Positions 37,498 through 46,342 of a DNA stretch of 64,000 nt are shown here, one piece after another. A program made the position numbers and the translations under genes. The notes below the pieces were generated by a model. It had not been told where the DNA came from and did no database searches. It was given only the letters and a program-made list of their open reading frames with translations. Position 1 is the first letter of the stretch. Each line of letters begins with the position of its first letter. The DNA is from CAWUEX02 sp038148375 (lineage in GTDB: Bacteria > Pseudomonadota > Alphaproteobacteria > Rhodospirillales > Rhodospirillaceae), in NCBI GenBank assembly GCA_038148375.1, contig JAYQVH010000009.1:52752-116751 (forward strand). Direction: 5' to 3'.

Positions 37498-38286
37498 ATG
37501 CGGTCAATCTTTTTCACGCTCGTTTCAGCACTGCTGGCAGTTGTGCCGGCGTCGGGTCAGGATCAAAGTGTCGAGCGCTCAAGCCTATTCGCTCTGGAGA
37601 ACGGTGACCAAATCGAGGACGCGGGCGTTATCCGAGTCGCCGGCGGACGCTTTGCCCGCACAGAATCCTTTGAGGTTGTCCGCCGCGCCGATGGCGGCCG
37701 CACGATCACCAGTGTCATCACCGGTGCAGACGGGTCCTACCGGGTCGAGGGTAAATGGGTCTACGACGCGAATGACACCGCCCGGTCCGCAGAAGGCCGG
37801 GCGGTCTATGACGGCACACCCGCAACAATCATGATTACGTCTCAGCCGCCGGTTGCGGTCGTTTCCGTATCCTCTGGCGCCGTCGCGCGCACCATTCCTG
37901 CGCCCTGTGATCCCGATTGTTTGATCGACATGGCGCCGAGTACTCTGCCGATGTTCACCATGACCCGGCTGTTCGATCCCGCGGGACCGGATACACAGAC
38001 TTTTCGATGGATCGGGCAGGGGCTGACGGTCGATCAGGTGCTGCTCGAAGGCGCGGCTGACTTGGAGTTGGTGGATACTGGTAAGGTCGAGGGGATGACC
38101 GTGTCGCAGTATAAATTTGTCGAACGCCTGACCGACGCCGAATCGGGGGCGCAGCGCTCGTTCGCCTTCAACCTCTGGGTCGACGACGGCCAACGGCCAA
38201 TCGCCTTCGGTACGGCAGGCGGCACTTTGGGCGTGCGCGACGGTTACGAAAGCGTTCCCGCCGCGCTGCCCGGTCAGTTCGACTGA
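37498..38286 (+). CDS. secreted hypothetical protein
   Basis: A 262-residue protein with a clear signal peptide (MRSIFFTLVSALLAVVPASG-QD) and a beta-rich mature part. Only two cysteines are seen in the mature protein, in APCDPDCLID near residue 140, close enough to form a disulfide. I do not recognise a family. It is 62 bp downstream of msrP and could be on its transcript; a periplasmic role alongside MsrP is conceivable. It converges on the DUF1838 gene. Confidence 0.6.
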   Translation: MRSIFFTLVSALLAVVPASGQDQSVERSSLFALENGDQIEDAGVIRVAGGRFARTESFEVVRRADGGRTITSVITGADGSYRVEGKWVYDANDTARSAEGRAVYDGTPATIMITSQPPVAVVSVSSGAVARTIPAPCDPDCLIDMAPSTLPMFTMTRLFDPAGPDTQTFRWIGQGLTVDQVLLEGAADLELVDTGKVEGMTVSQYKFVERLTDAESGAQRSFAFNLWVDDGQRPIAFGTAGGTLGVRDGYESVPAALPGQFD

Positions 38287-38293
38287 GTGCTGT

Positions 38294-39304
38294 CTAGACG
38301 CCGAATACCGATCCCTTGCCGCCCGGACCGCCGCCGCCGGCGGCGCGCTTCTCGTCGATGATTTTCTTCGAGTACGACCAGGTGTTTTCGTTCTGGCTCA
38401 TGCCGAGCCATTCCTTCGGTGCTTCCAGGTATTTGGGATGGTGCTTTTCGGTGTAGTCACGAATGTGCTTCGGCAATTCCGACACGCCGTTCATGAACTT
38501 GAACGACTGCGAGTGATAGACCATGTGGCCGAGACGGTTGCCCATCTCCATGAACGGGAGCCACATGCCGTTACGGGCCCACGCCGTGTGATTGTTGGCG
38601 GTGGTCACATCCGGATTCGATACTTCCGCCATGCTTCCGGAAATCGCCCACAGCTCGCACGACTGGTAGACGTCCTGCTGGGAGTGCAGCGGGTATTCTT
38701 TCCGGCTAATCGGATTTTCTTCGGCGCGGAAGACATCGATCTGGAAGACAATACGGTCGCCGACAACGACGTGGTCATACGGCGGAGAAATAAATCCACC
38801 CTCGAGACGGTACACCCGGTTCACGGGGTCATTGAGGATGTGCAGCACCTCGACTGTGCGGCCGGTGACCGGATTGGTCCAGCTGTCGAGAATCTCGCCG
38901 GTAATTGGATCCATGTAATAGAGAATTTCGCGGTGATGGAAATTCCACACGCCGTTGCCCTGATCCTTCAGCAGTGTCGTGCCGATGCCATAGGTCTGGA
39001 AGGCGAGATAGTTGTTTTCGTCCGGAATCCACATCCAAGCCTTGCCAGGAAAGCCGCTGATGATTTCCTCTTCCGCTAGGTCGGCCTGAAGTTTCATCAG
39101 AATTTTGAGATTGGTTTCCGGGTCCATGGTATCGAAACCGTCCGGAATCGCGGCCGACGCGTGGCGCGGCATCATCGCGGCGGCAGCAGCACCAGCTGCA
39201 CCGGCACCCGCTCCTCCGAGCAAAGACCGGCGGGACATCGGCTGCGGATTAAAGGTGTCCGACAGCAGGGGCGGGCGCGCGGCAATCGATTCGGAAGCAG
39301 TCAT
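38294..39304 (-). CDS. DUF1838 family protein with Tat signal
   Basis: A 336-residue protein exported by Tat: twin arginines in MSRRSLLGG followed by an alanine/glycine-rich hydrophobic stretch and ASA. The mature part resembles DUF1838 (MDPETNLKILMKLQADL near the start, and HREILYYMDPITGEILDSWTNPVTG). The function of DUF1838 is not established. Start is uncertain: ATG at 39304, or 39238 (MSRRSLL). Confidence 0.75.
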   Translation of the reverse strand: MTASESIAARPPLLSDTFNPQPMSRRSLLGGAGAGAAGAAAAAMMPRHASAAIPDGFDTMDPETNLKILMKLQADLAEEEIISGFPGKAWMWIPDENNYLAFQTYGIGTTLLKDQGNGVWNFHHREILYYMDPITGEILDSWTNPVTGRTVEVLHILNDPVNRVYRLEGGFISPPYDHVVVGDRIVFQIDVFRAEENPISRKEYPLHSQQDVYQSCELWAISGSMAEVSNPDVTTANNHTAWARNGMWLPFMEMGNRLGHMVYHSQSFKFMNGVSELPKHIRDYTEKHHPKYLEAPKEWLGMSQNENTWSYSKKIIDEKRAAGGGGPGGKGSVFGV

Positions 39305-39496
39305 GGTGGGTTTCCTCTCAGGGACAGGTGAATGCGGTCGCCGGAGTCATACCAAGCAATGTGTTCCTGCTGTGGGCGGACTCGAAATTTTGTCCGCTTG
39401 GCGGGCGGGCGCCACTGGATTGCCCGCGTCCACCGCACGTATCCTTGGGCAGGCCCGGCAAAATGACGGGCTGGCAATCAGGTGGGGAGAGAGTCA

Positions 39497-40444
39497 GTGG
39501 TGCGTTACTTGCTAGGGTCGATAGGAATTCTCGTTGCTGGCGGCGTTAATACGTATGTGATGGCGGCGGAGCTTGAGCCCGGTGCGACGTTTCGTGACTG
39601 CTCCGATTGTCCCGAAATGGTCGTCATTCCCGCCGGCTCGTTCGAGATGGGATCGGAGTTCCTGAACCAGATGCGCGACAACGAAATGCGCCCGGAGGGT
39701 CCGATTCACACGGTTACGATTGCAAAACCTTTCGCGGCCGGAAAGTTCGAGGTCACCCACGCCCAATATGCGCAGTTCGTTGAGGAAACGGGGTATACAC
39801 CCGCGACGTCTTGTGTGACCTGGGAGGGCCGCGATCCGCTCGATAATGTGAATTGGACCGATCCCAAAATCGGTCCCCTTCCGAAGGACGATGAACCCGT
39901 GGTGTGCGTCAGCTGGAACGACGCGCGCTCCTATACGGCTTGGCTGGCAGGGAAGACCGGCCAGCCCTATCGCCTGCTTTCCGAGGCGGAATGGGAATAC
40001 GTTGCCAAGGCGGGTTCAGACGCGGCATGGCCGTGGGGAGACGACGTCAACGACATTTGCGACTACGGCAATGTTTTCGATCAGACCGGCAAGACGGAAC
40101 CGCGCTCCGCACAGAACGACAACGCATCGGCCCGTGCCGCTGCCTGCGATGACGGATACATGCTGGTCGCCCCGGTCGGGCAATTCAAACCCAATGCGTT
40201 CGGCCTCTACGATACAATCGGAAACGTGTGGGAATGGGTCCAGGACTGTTCGATCGAATACTATGAAGTGGAGCCGGCAGATGGTTCTGCGTACGAGTCC
40301 CCCAACATCTGTGAAAAGCGTGCGGTTCGCAGCGGCAGCTGGCGCTCCCGTGTGTCGCGACAACGGACCACGTTCCGCGGCCGCGATCCCGCCGACTTGG
40401 CGTATTACATGTTCGGATTACGTCTCGCCCGCGATCTGAACTAG
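39497..40444 (+). CDS. SUMF1/formylglycine-generating-enzyme-like protein, secreted
   Basis: A 315-residue protein with a signal peptide (GIGILVAGG..VMAAE region) and a full SUMF1 domain: EMVVIPAGSFEMGS, CVSWNDARSYTAWL, YRLLSEAEWEYVAKAG, GNVWEWVQDC and RSGSWRSRVSRQRTTFRGRD. The start is a GTG at 39497 after a GGGGAGAG site; another GTG lies at 39482. The C-terminal block lacks the paired cysteines of true formylglycine-generating enzymes. It is therefore probably a structural or other SUMF1-type enzyme, and no sulfatase is nearby. Its stop overlaps that of the convergent autotransporter gene. Confidence 0.8.
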   Translation: MVRYLLGSIGILVAGGVNTYVMAAELEPGATFRDCSDCPEMVVIPAGSFEMGSEFLNQMRDNEMRPEGPIHTVTIAKPFAAGKFEVTHAQYAQFVEETGYTPATSCVTWEGRDPLDNVNWTDPKIGPLPKDDEPVVCVSWNDARSYTAWLAGKTGQPYRLLSEAEWEYVAKAGSDAAWPWGDDVNDICDYGNVFDQTGKTEPRSAQNDNASARAAACDDGYMLVAPVGQFKPNAFGLYDTIGNVWEWVQDCSIEYYEVEPADGSAYESPNICEKRAVRSGSWRSRVSRQRTTFRGRDPADLAYYMFGLRLARDLN

Positions 40445-43400
40445 AAGCGGAAGCGGATCGTCACTGCTGCCGTGTGGGCGAGGTACTTGCTGGCTTTTTC
40501 CGCGTCGTAATCCAGGGACACGGTGGCATGGTCGTTCTTGTAGAAGAAGCCGCCGCCAATAGACAGCACGTCCTGAGTCAGCGGCAAGCCTTCGAGCACG
40601 AATGGCGTACCGCCGGCGGCAAAAGCCACACCGACATCGCGCATGCCGGTCATGAACTCGCGCGTATAGCTGGCGCGGCCCTCGAATTCCAGGGTGGTTG
40701 AGCGGTCGTCTCGATAGAACTGCTTGCGTGTTGCAAATCCCAGTGACGCTCTCAAGGAGTCCGTGTTGTCGGATTCAAACGCAAGATTGAGTCCATCGCC
40801 GCCGCCGGTTTCTATATAGCCGCCTTGATGGAGGTATAGATACTTAAGGGATGCCATCGGCACCAGGCTCCATGTCCCGCGCATCGTGCCGAGCGCCAAC
40901 TGAACAGACGAGCCGAACTGGTATCCGTCCGTATCACCAAGGACGCGGCGGTTCAGCGAGCCGAATGCCACTTCCCGTTCAGTATTCATGTTGTCGTAAC
41001 CGAGGGTGAATGAGCCCTGCAGGTGGCGGATGGTGTTGCCGGTGCGAATGTAACCGTTCAGCTGCGAACTGCTGTATTCCATCGGCTCATCGCCGGAGTC
41101 GAGCAGGTCCGGAAAACTCCACAGTTGCGTAAAAGCAAGGCCGGCTCGTGTGTTGAGTCCGGCGTTGCGGTCAAACCCGATGGCGATTCCCCCCGACCAG
41201 GTTGAGTAGCCGAGTTGTTCGCCGTCGGTCTTGCGCTTGGCATAGTGCCCCATGGGCTGAATCCAGACCGAGGCCCGGTTGCGGTAAAACCCGCGCGCGG
41301 GAACGCGGTCAAGCCGCCGGTTGATGGCGCCCAGAGCCATGTTCTGCTGATCGATGGCCGACTGAATAACTGCGTTGCTGGTGTTGGGCAGGAATTGCAG
41401 CAGGGCGTCTTCAAACGGGTCCTGCTCAGTGATCGCCGCGAGCCTGGTGAACAGCGCCGAGTCCTGACTGAAGGCGGCACCGGCATTTTCGAAAAACACG
41501 CCTCTGTTGGCTGACAGACCAAGCTCGTCAGCGGTCCGGCGCCGGACGTTCAGGAGAATGCGGTTGTTGGGAGTGTCGTCGACGACGGCAATCGTGTGCA
41601 TATACGATGTCGCGGCAACCGCTTCTTCATCAAACGTCAGGTTGGCGGTCAGTTGGCTGGCCTCAACCAGCGTGAACGTTTGCTGCTCGGAGATGAAGCT
41701 GCGCAACACCGGAACAATAACGGTATCCGAAGCAAGGAACGCCGCGTTTGTCGCGCGCAACGTGCCGGCCTGATTGTTGACGCCGTCAACCTCAATTCGC
41801 AGTGTCGTGCCGCCCTGAATATCAATCGTGCGCAAGTTGGCCGCGGCGTCCGCGCCGATCGTCCAGTCGGCATTGCTGACCGTCATGTCGATGATGGCGC
41901 CGGTTTCGGTGATCCCGCCGACCAACGTCGAGTCCGTCAGGCTGACGCTCTTCGTGCCCGTGGTAAATGCGATCCGCCCAGTGACGGAGGTGTTCGCCAA
42001 CGTCACGGTGTCGTCGCCGGCGCCGAGGGAAATCAGCGTTCCGGTAATTGAACCGCCGGTCGAGGTGAATGTATCGCTGCCGTCACCAAGGTATACGTCA
42101 CCGGTCATTGTCCCGGAGTTGAAGAAGGTGATGTCATCGACGGAACTGCGCACGTCCAGCGCGATGGTTTCGCCGCTCGCACCGTCGCGAATTTCCGCCA
42201 GCACGTCGCCGGTGTTGCTGAAGTTGGTCAGTGATCCGGAACGGTCAATGATTGCGTAGGCGCTCGAACCTGAGCCCGCCGCATTCGCTTCGATCACGCC
42301 TGTATTTACGACGCTCGAGATCGAGCCTTGCTCCTGCACCAGCACGGCGTTGGCATCGCCGCCGTTTTCACCGATGATGCCGTCGTCCAGGTCTTCGGTA
42401 GAGTCATTCGTTGCTGCCAGGATGTCGCCGCTGTTGCGGATCTCCGGTACGGTCGCGTAATTGCCGATGCGAATCGCGGTCGCCTCGGCGTCGATTGTTC
42501 CGGCGCGGATGTCCCCGCCATCGTTGTGCAACCCGCCGGCAATGGTTGTGGCGTAGATCGTGCTGCCCGAAACCAAACCTTCGATGATCACGCCTTCGAC
42601 CGGGACGCCTTCACGGTTTGCGCCGACGCTCATCAAGCCCTGATTGAGAATGCCATAAGCGTTGTTGCCGGTGCCGACCGCACCGATATTGATGTTGCTG
42701 AGCGTGCCGCCAGGCCCGCCGGGACGAACGCGAAGGATGTTGCCCGGGCCGATGACTTGGATTTGTGCATCCACGATGTCGCGCGCCGGATCATCCGCGT
42801 CCAGGTCGGGTTCCAGGTCCGCGGTGACTCTGTTGCCTGTGACCTGCAGGCCGCCACCGACCGAACCTGCAATCCAGATCGCCGCCTCGCCGCCCAGTTC
42901 CGGTATAATCGAGCCGTCTTGGAAGTCGCGCTGGGCGCTGCGGCCGGTCGTAATGGAGCCGTTGTGCGTAATGGTGCCCGTCATCGAGCCGCCGAGGTAT
43001 AAACCGATGGTGTCGCGGCCCGAAGCGGTGATGGTTCCGTCGTTTGTGATGTCACCGGTTAGGTTCCCGGTGATACTGATGGGTACGGACTCAATTCCGG
43101 ACGTGGCGATGCGTCCTTGGTTAACGATATCGCCGGTGATATCGGAGTCGAGGAATAAACCGTAGGACGCGTTGCCGCCGACTTGGATATCCGCGCCCGA
43201 GCCGTTGACGATGCTGCCGGTCAGCGAGCCAGGCCCGGCCAAACGGATACCGGCGTTCTCCACCGGCGTGTTGAATACCGGGCTGTTGTCTTCCGGACCC
43301 GGTACGGAAATAACGCCGGAGTTGGTGACCGATCCGTTCAGATTGCCCGCAGACCCATCGATCAGAATGGCCGTTGTGTCTTGCTCATCAAGGACTTCGA

Positions 43401-43746
43401 TGACACCGGCGTTGGTCACACTATTGTCGCTGTTCAAGGTCACCGGCGTGCCGGTGTCCAGTTCAACGCCGCCGCCCGCTTCAATGGTGATGTTGCCCGG
43501 GCCCGCCCCGTCGCCGGCAAGCGTGCTGACGGGAGAGGTCTCGGTGTCGGAAATGGTGAGGTCGCCCGCCGTCGCCGGAAGGCTTAGCCCAGCGCTCAAC
43601 CCGGCGATGATGGTCGTCGCTCTCAGGGCAAGTTTTGACACGGACGTCTGGCGGTAACGCATTGAAATCATAGTGGCTGCGGGCGTGGAATGTGCCGGTC
43701 CCCTGCGACGGCTGTGGTTGGTTCGAATGGGGGCCCATGTAGACAC
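40441..43746 (-). CDS. autotransporter (type Va) with degenerate-repeat passenger
   Basis: A protein of up to 1101 residues. After a signal region ending near LPATA-GD, a long passenger (about residues 60-800) consists of irregular repeats such as GDITNDGTITASG and NSGVI, which are typical of right-handed beta-helix autotransporters. The last ~270 residues form the beta-barrel translocator and end in the aromatic FRF tail. No protease or other catalytic triad is visible in the passenger, so adhesion is a likelier role. Start is uncertain: GTG at 43746, or ATGs at 43671 and 43662, closer to the hydrophobic core. Confidence 0.88.
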   Translation of the reverse strand: MSTWAPIRTNHSRRRGPAHSTPAATMISMRYRQTSVSKLALRATTIIAGLSAGLSLPATAGDLTISDTETSPVSTLAGDGAGPGNITIEAGGGVELDTGTPVTLNSDNSVTNAGVIEVLDEQDTTAILIDGSAGNLNGSVTNSGVISVPGPEDNSPVFNTPVENAGIRLAGPGSLTGSIVNGSGADIQVGGNASYGLFLDSDITGDIVNQGRIATSGIESVPISITGNLTGDITNDGTITASGRDTIGLYLGGSMTGTITHNGSITTGRSAQRDFQDGSIIPELGGEAAIWIAGSVGGGLQVTGNRVTADLEPDLDADDPARDIVDAQIQVIGPGNILRVRPGGPGGTLSNINIGAVGTGNNAYGILNQGLMSVGANREGVPVEGVIIEGLVSGSTIYATTIAGGLHNDGGDIRAGTIDAEATAIRIGNYATVPEIRNSGDILAATNDSTEDLDDGIIGENGGDANAVLVQEQGSISSVVNTGVIEANAAGSGSSAYAIIDRSGSLTNFSNTGDVLAEIRDGASGETIALDVRSSVDDITFFNSGTMTGDVYLGDGSDTFTSTGGSITGTLISLGAGDDTVTLANTSVTGRIAFTTGTKSVSLTDSTLVGGITETGAIIDMTVSNADWTIGADAAANLRTIDIQGGTTLRIEVDGVNNQAGTLRATNAAFLASDTVIVPVLRSFISEQQTFTLVEASQLTANLTFDEEAVAATSYMHTIAVVDDTPNNRILLNVRRRTADELGLSANRGVFFENAGAAFSQDSALFTRLAAITEQDPFEDALLQFLPNTSNAVIQSAIDQQNMALGAINRRLDRVPARGFYRNRASVWIQPMGHYAKRKTDGEQLGYSTWSGGIAIGFDRNAGLNTRAGLAFTQLWSFPDLLDSGDEPMEYSSSQLNGYIRTGNTIRHLQGSFTLGYDNMNTEREVAFGSLNRRVLGDTDGYQFGSSVQLALGTMRGTWSLVPMASLKYLYLHQGGYIETGGGDGLNLAFESDNTDSLRASLGFATRKQFYRDDRSTTLEFEGRASYTREFMTGMRDVGVAFAAGGTPFVLEGLPLTQDVLSIGGGFFYKNDHATVSLDYDAEKASKYLAHTAAVTIRFRF

Positions 43747-43846
43747 GCCTTCGACCCTCTAAGTCAATGCATCCGTGGCCTCCAGGGTCCAAAGATCACC
43801 GGAATGCGGCGGAAATGTGAGTCGGTTACGCCGGGCCGCGGCGGTT

Positions 43847-45184
43847 TTAGTGCTGTCCGCCGGCCGCCGCGTCGCCTGATTCGCCTGGCATACGCCCTGG
43901 CGACAGCATCCGAACGACAATCGCAAAGCCGAGAACCACGCTGTTGACCGCCCCAACCATAATGAAAGTGGCGGACGGAGAAACGGCATCGAAAAGGTAT
44001 CCGCCGACGACCGAGCAGAACAGGATGCCGACGGCGCCCATGATATTAAAGCCGCCGACCACAGCGCCGCGCTCGGCGATCGGCGCTTCCTGGCCGACCA
44101 GTGCCTGCGAGCCGAAGAAGGCAGAAATCTGACCGATCCCTAGCAAGACGACGAACGGAACGGCTTCCGCTTCGGTTGGATCGGAGACAAAGCCCATGCC
44201 GAGATAGCCGATTGCCGCCAAGGCCATGCAGAAAGCGAGAAACCCGGTTCGGTTGAATCGGTCGATAAAGAAGACGATCACCACAGTCCACACCAGCGCT
44301 GCGGTTTGGGCGAGAACGAATGCTTTGGTTGAATTGTCTGTCGCTTCAGCAACACTTTGCCCGTTGGTCATCCCAGCTGTGGTTCCCCAGAGCGTCAGAA
44401 ACGTGCCCAGGATCACGAGGTCTCCGCGGGCGATGAACGCTGCGCTGTACGAAAGGGCGATGCGTGGATTGCGAATGGCCAGCCGGACTGCGCTTTTGGT
44501 CATGTCCTTGAGCGGCGGTTTGTCATCATGCTTCGCCGGCAGACCGTCCTTGAGGCCGAACCAGAGTATTGCAGCGGATACGGCACACATGCCGCCGACA
44601 ATCCAATGAACCGTTTCGCCTGCAGCGACTTCCGTCATGCCGTTGCCGACAAATCGCTCCGGCAGAGAGCCGAGGAAAATATTCACGAACACGACGCCCA
44701 GGCCGTTCATTGCGCCGACGATGGCCACCAGTTTTCCACGTGAAGTTTCTTGTGGGTAATCAACGACAATCGTCGCCAGCATGCCGGTGGAGGTGGCAAC
44801 GCCGATGGCGTAAATGATTCTGTAAATCGTGAGCTCGAAGATCGAACCGGCCAAAGGGTAAAGTGCGTAGCCGAGACCCATGGTCAAGAAGCCGAAGACG
44901 TAAACGGACTTGCGGCCGATGCGATCGGCGGCGAGGCCGACCGGCCCGAAAATGAGCAGCGTCGTGATTTCGGTCCAGAACACCAAATTGCCGCTGATGC
45001 CGCCCTGCGTGTCGGTCGGGACCATCAGGATGGCGTTCAAAACGTAAGGCGTGCCGATGCCAATGAACGTCAGCAATCCGATGGTGAAAAACGCACCGTA
45101 AAGAAGCGAGAGCGCATTGCTCTTAGAGACGCCCGGGGCGAGCCAGACCGGCCCGAACTTCGTGCAAGAACGATCTATTTCCAT
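43847..45184 (-). CDS. MFS transporter
   Basis: A 445-residue major facilitator with 12 predicted helices. GLAADRIGRKSVY is the canonical loop 2-3 motif, and FIDRFNRTGFL is its counterpart in the second half. It carries a short, His/Gly-rich C-terminal tail. Its 5' end is divergent from msrQ. No substrate can be assigned. Confidence 0.88.
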   Translation of the reverse strand: MEIDRSCTKFGPVWLAPGVSKSNALSLLYGAFFTIGLLTFIGIGTPYVLNAILMVPTDTQGGISGNLVFWTEITTLLIFGPVGLAADRIGRKSVYVFGFLTMGLGYALYPLAGSIFELTIYRIIYAIGVATSTGMLATIVVDYPQETSRGKLVAIVGAMNGLGVVFVNIFLGSLPERFVGNGMTEVAAGETVHWIVGGMCAVSAAILWFGLKDGLPAKHDDKPPLKDMTKSAVRLAIRNPRIALSYSAAFIARGDLVILGTFLTLWGTTAGMTNGQSVAEATDNSTKAFVLAQTAALVWTVVIVFFIDRFNRTGFLAFCMALAAIGYLGMGFVSDPTEAEAVPFVVLLGIGQISAFFGSQALVGQEAPIAERGAVVGGFNIMGAVGILFCSVVGGYLFDAVSPSATFIMVGAVNSVVLGFAIVVRMLSPGRMPGESGDAAAGGQH

Positions 45185-45287
45185 ACTTTTAGGATGGCCC
45201 CCCAGTGATTACGTATCTCGGCCTCACAATGATGTGCGCGGCCTGACTCTTTTTCCACTGCCCTGGGTAAGGTACATGGAAGGCGAC

Positions 45288-45914
45288 ATGACGGATACTG
45301 CCGAAACATCAATGACCGCGCCTAAGCGCCGCCAAGGAAAGCCGGATAGGTGGCTCAAACCGCTGGTCTTTGCCGCAAGCCTTATTCCTCTAGCGATTTT
45401 AATCGGGCGCGCCGTCACGGGAGATCTCGGCGCCAACCCTATTGAAGCGGTGACGCGAGATCTCGGTGACTGGGCGCTGAGGTTTATCATCATCGCGCTC
45501 GCCGTCACGCCGGCGCGTATCTTAACCGGTTGGAGTGTGATCGGCCGCCTGCGGCGGATGCTCGGCCTGTTTGCGTTCTTCTACGTCGTATTGCATTTCA
45601 TGAGTTACGTCGGCCTCGACCAATTTTTCTATTGGACGGGCATATGGCAAGACATCGTTAAACGGGTGTACATCACGCTCGGGATGGCTGCGGTCTTGAT
45701 GCTTATGCCGCTGGCGGTCACGTCGACGGATAAAATGGTCAAAAAGATCGGCGCCCGAAATTGGCGCCGCCTGCACCGGTTGGTCTATCCGGCTGCGATC
45801 CTAGCCGTGATCCACTACTTTATGATGATCAAGGCGGACTACACCCAGCCCGTCATCTACGCGATCGTCCTGGCCGCGCTGTTCGGTTTTCGTCTCTATA
45901 AAAAATGGACCTGA
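45288..45914 (+). CDS. msrQ: heme-binding membrane subunit MsrQ
   Basis: A 208-residue inner-membrane protein of the YedZ/MsrQ family that passes electrons from the quinone pool to MsrP. About six helices are seen. Likely heme ligands are the histidines in FYVVLHFMSYV, RLHRLVYP and AVIHYFMM. The start at 45288 (MTDTAETS) follows GGAAGG; an ATG lies at 45276. msrP is not adjacent but 7.9 kb upstream. A stem-loop with a T-run follows. Confidence 0.9.
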   Translation: MTDTAETSMTAPKRRQGKPDRWLKPLVFAASLIPLAILIGRAVTGDLGANPIEAVTRDLGDWALRFIIIALAVTPARILTGWSVIGRLRRMLGLFAFFYVVLHFMSYVGLDQFFYWTGIWQDIVKRVYITLGMAAVLMLMPLAVTSTDKMVKKIGARNWRRLHRLVYPAAILAVIHYFMMIKADYTQPVIYAIVLAALFGFRLYKKWT

Positions 45915-45951
45915 ACAGGACCTCACGGCGATGACACGGCGGCCTGTGGTC

Positions 45952-45998
45952 CCGCGTCTGTGGTTTACGCCATGTGAAAGCGCCGTAGACGCGGTTTT
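45952..45998 (+). terminator. possible intrinsic terminator of msrQ
   Basis: An 8-bp GC-rich stem (CCGCGTCT at 45952 pairing with AGACGCGG at 45987) with a 27-nt loop, followed by TTTTCTTT. It lies 38 bp after the msrQ stop. The large loop makes it weaker than a typical terminator. Confidence 0.5.
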
Positions 45999-46342
45999 CT
46001 TTCGGCCTAACAGTCTGACAGATAGACGTAGCTGATCGCCGGAGGCGAAACAGATTTGCATTTTATCGAGGGAGATCGAAAACGGCCGGATATTAAGCGG
46101 CGAACGCCGAGCGGAGCAGAGCATGAAGGAGCAGCCTATATATGCGTTTCAGTCAATACAGTTTTTGATCGAAACTAATATATCGCATGCTTCAGGCGCC
46201 GTCAAAACCAAATGTGAGGCGTCTGGATGGAGAATCGGCCTCGGAAGTGAGCGGACCCTAGGCTTTGCCTATAGCCGCCGCTAAACTCCGCCCGACTGAT
46301 GAGGGCGCCAGAGGGGAATTTCCGTGTCGCGGCGAAAGAGTG
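45999..46342. other. intergenic stretch without a supported gene
   Basis: Between the msrQ terminator and the broken PAS-GGDEF gene lie about 340 bp, rather A+T-rich around 46130-46200. The only start codon with a ribosome-site-like GGAG is at 46123, leading a 53-codon frame to 46284, which I do not consider proven. Promoters for the downstream gene probably lie here, but I cannot point to a convincing one. Confidence 0.5.

Noticed and set aside
43700..43740. GGTTCGAAT-like tRNA T-arm sequence
   Set aside because: No acceptor, D-arm or anticodon stem could be built around it; it overlaps the autotransporter 5' end.
46123..46284. 53-codon open frame with a GGAG-like site
   Set aside because: No recognisable protein features and it lies just ahead of the broken PAS gene; not enough to call a gene.
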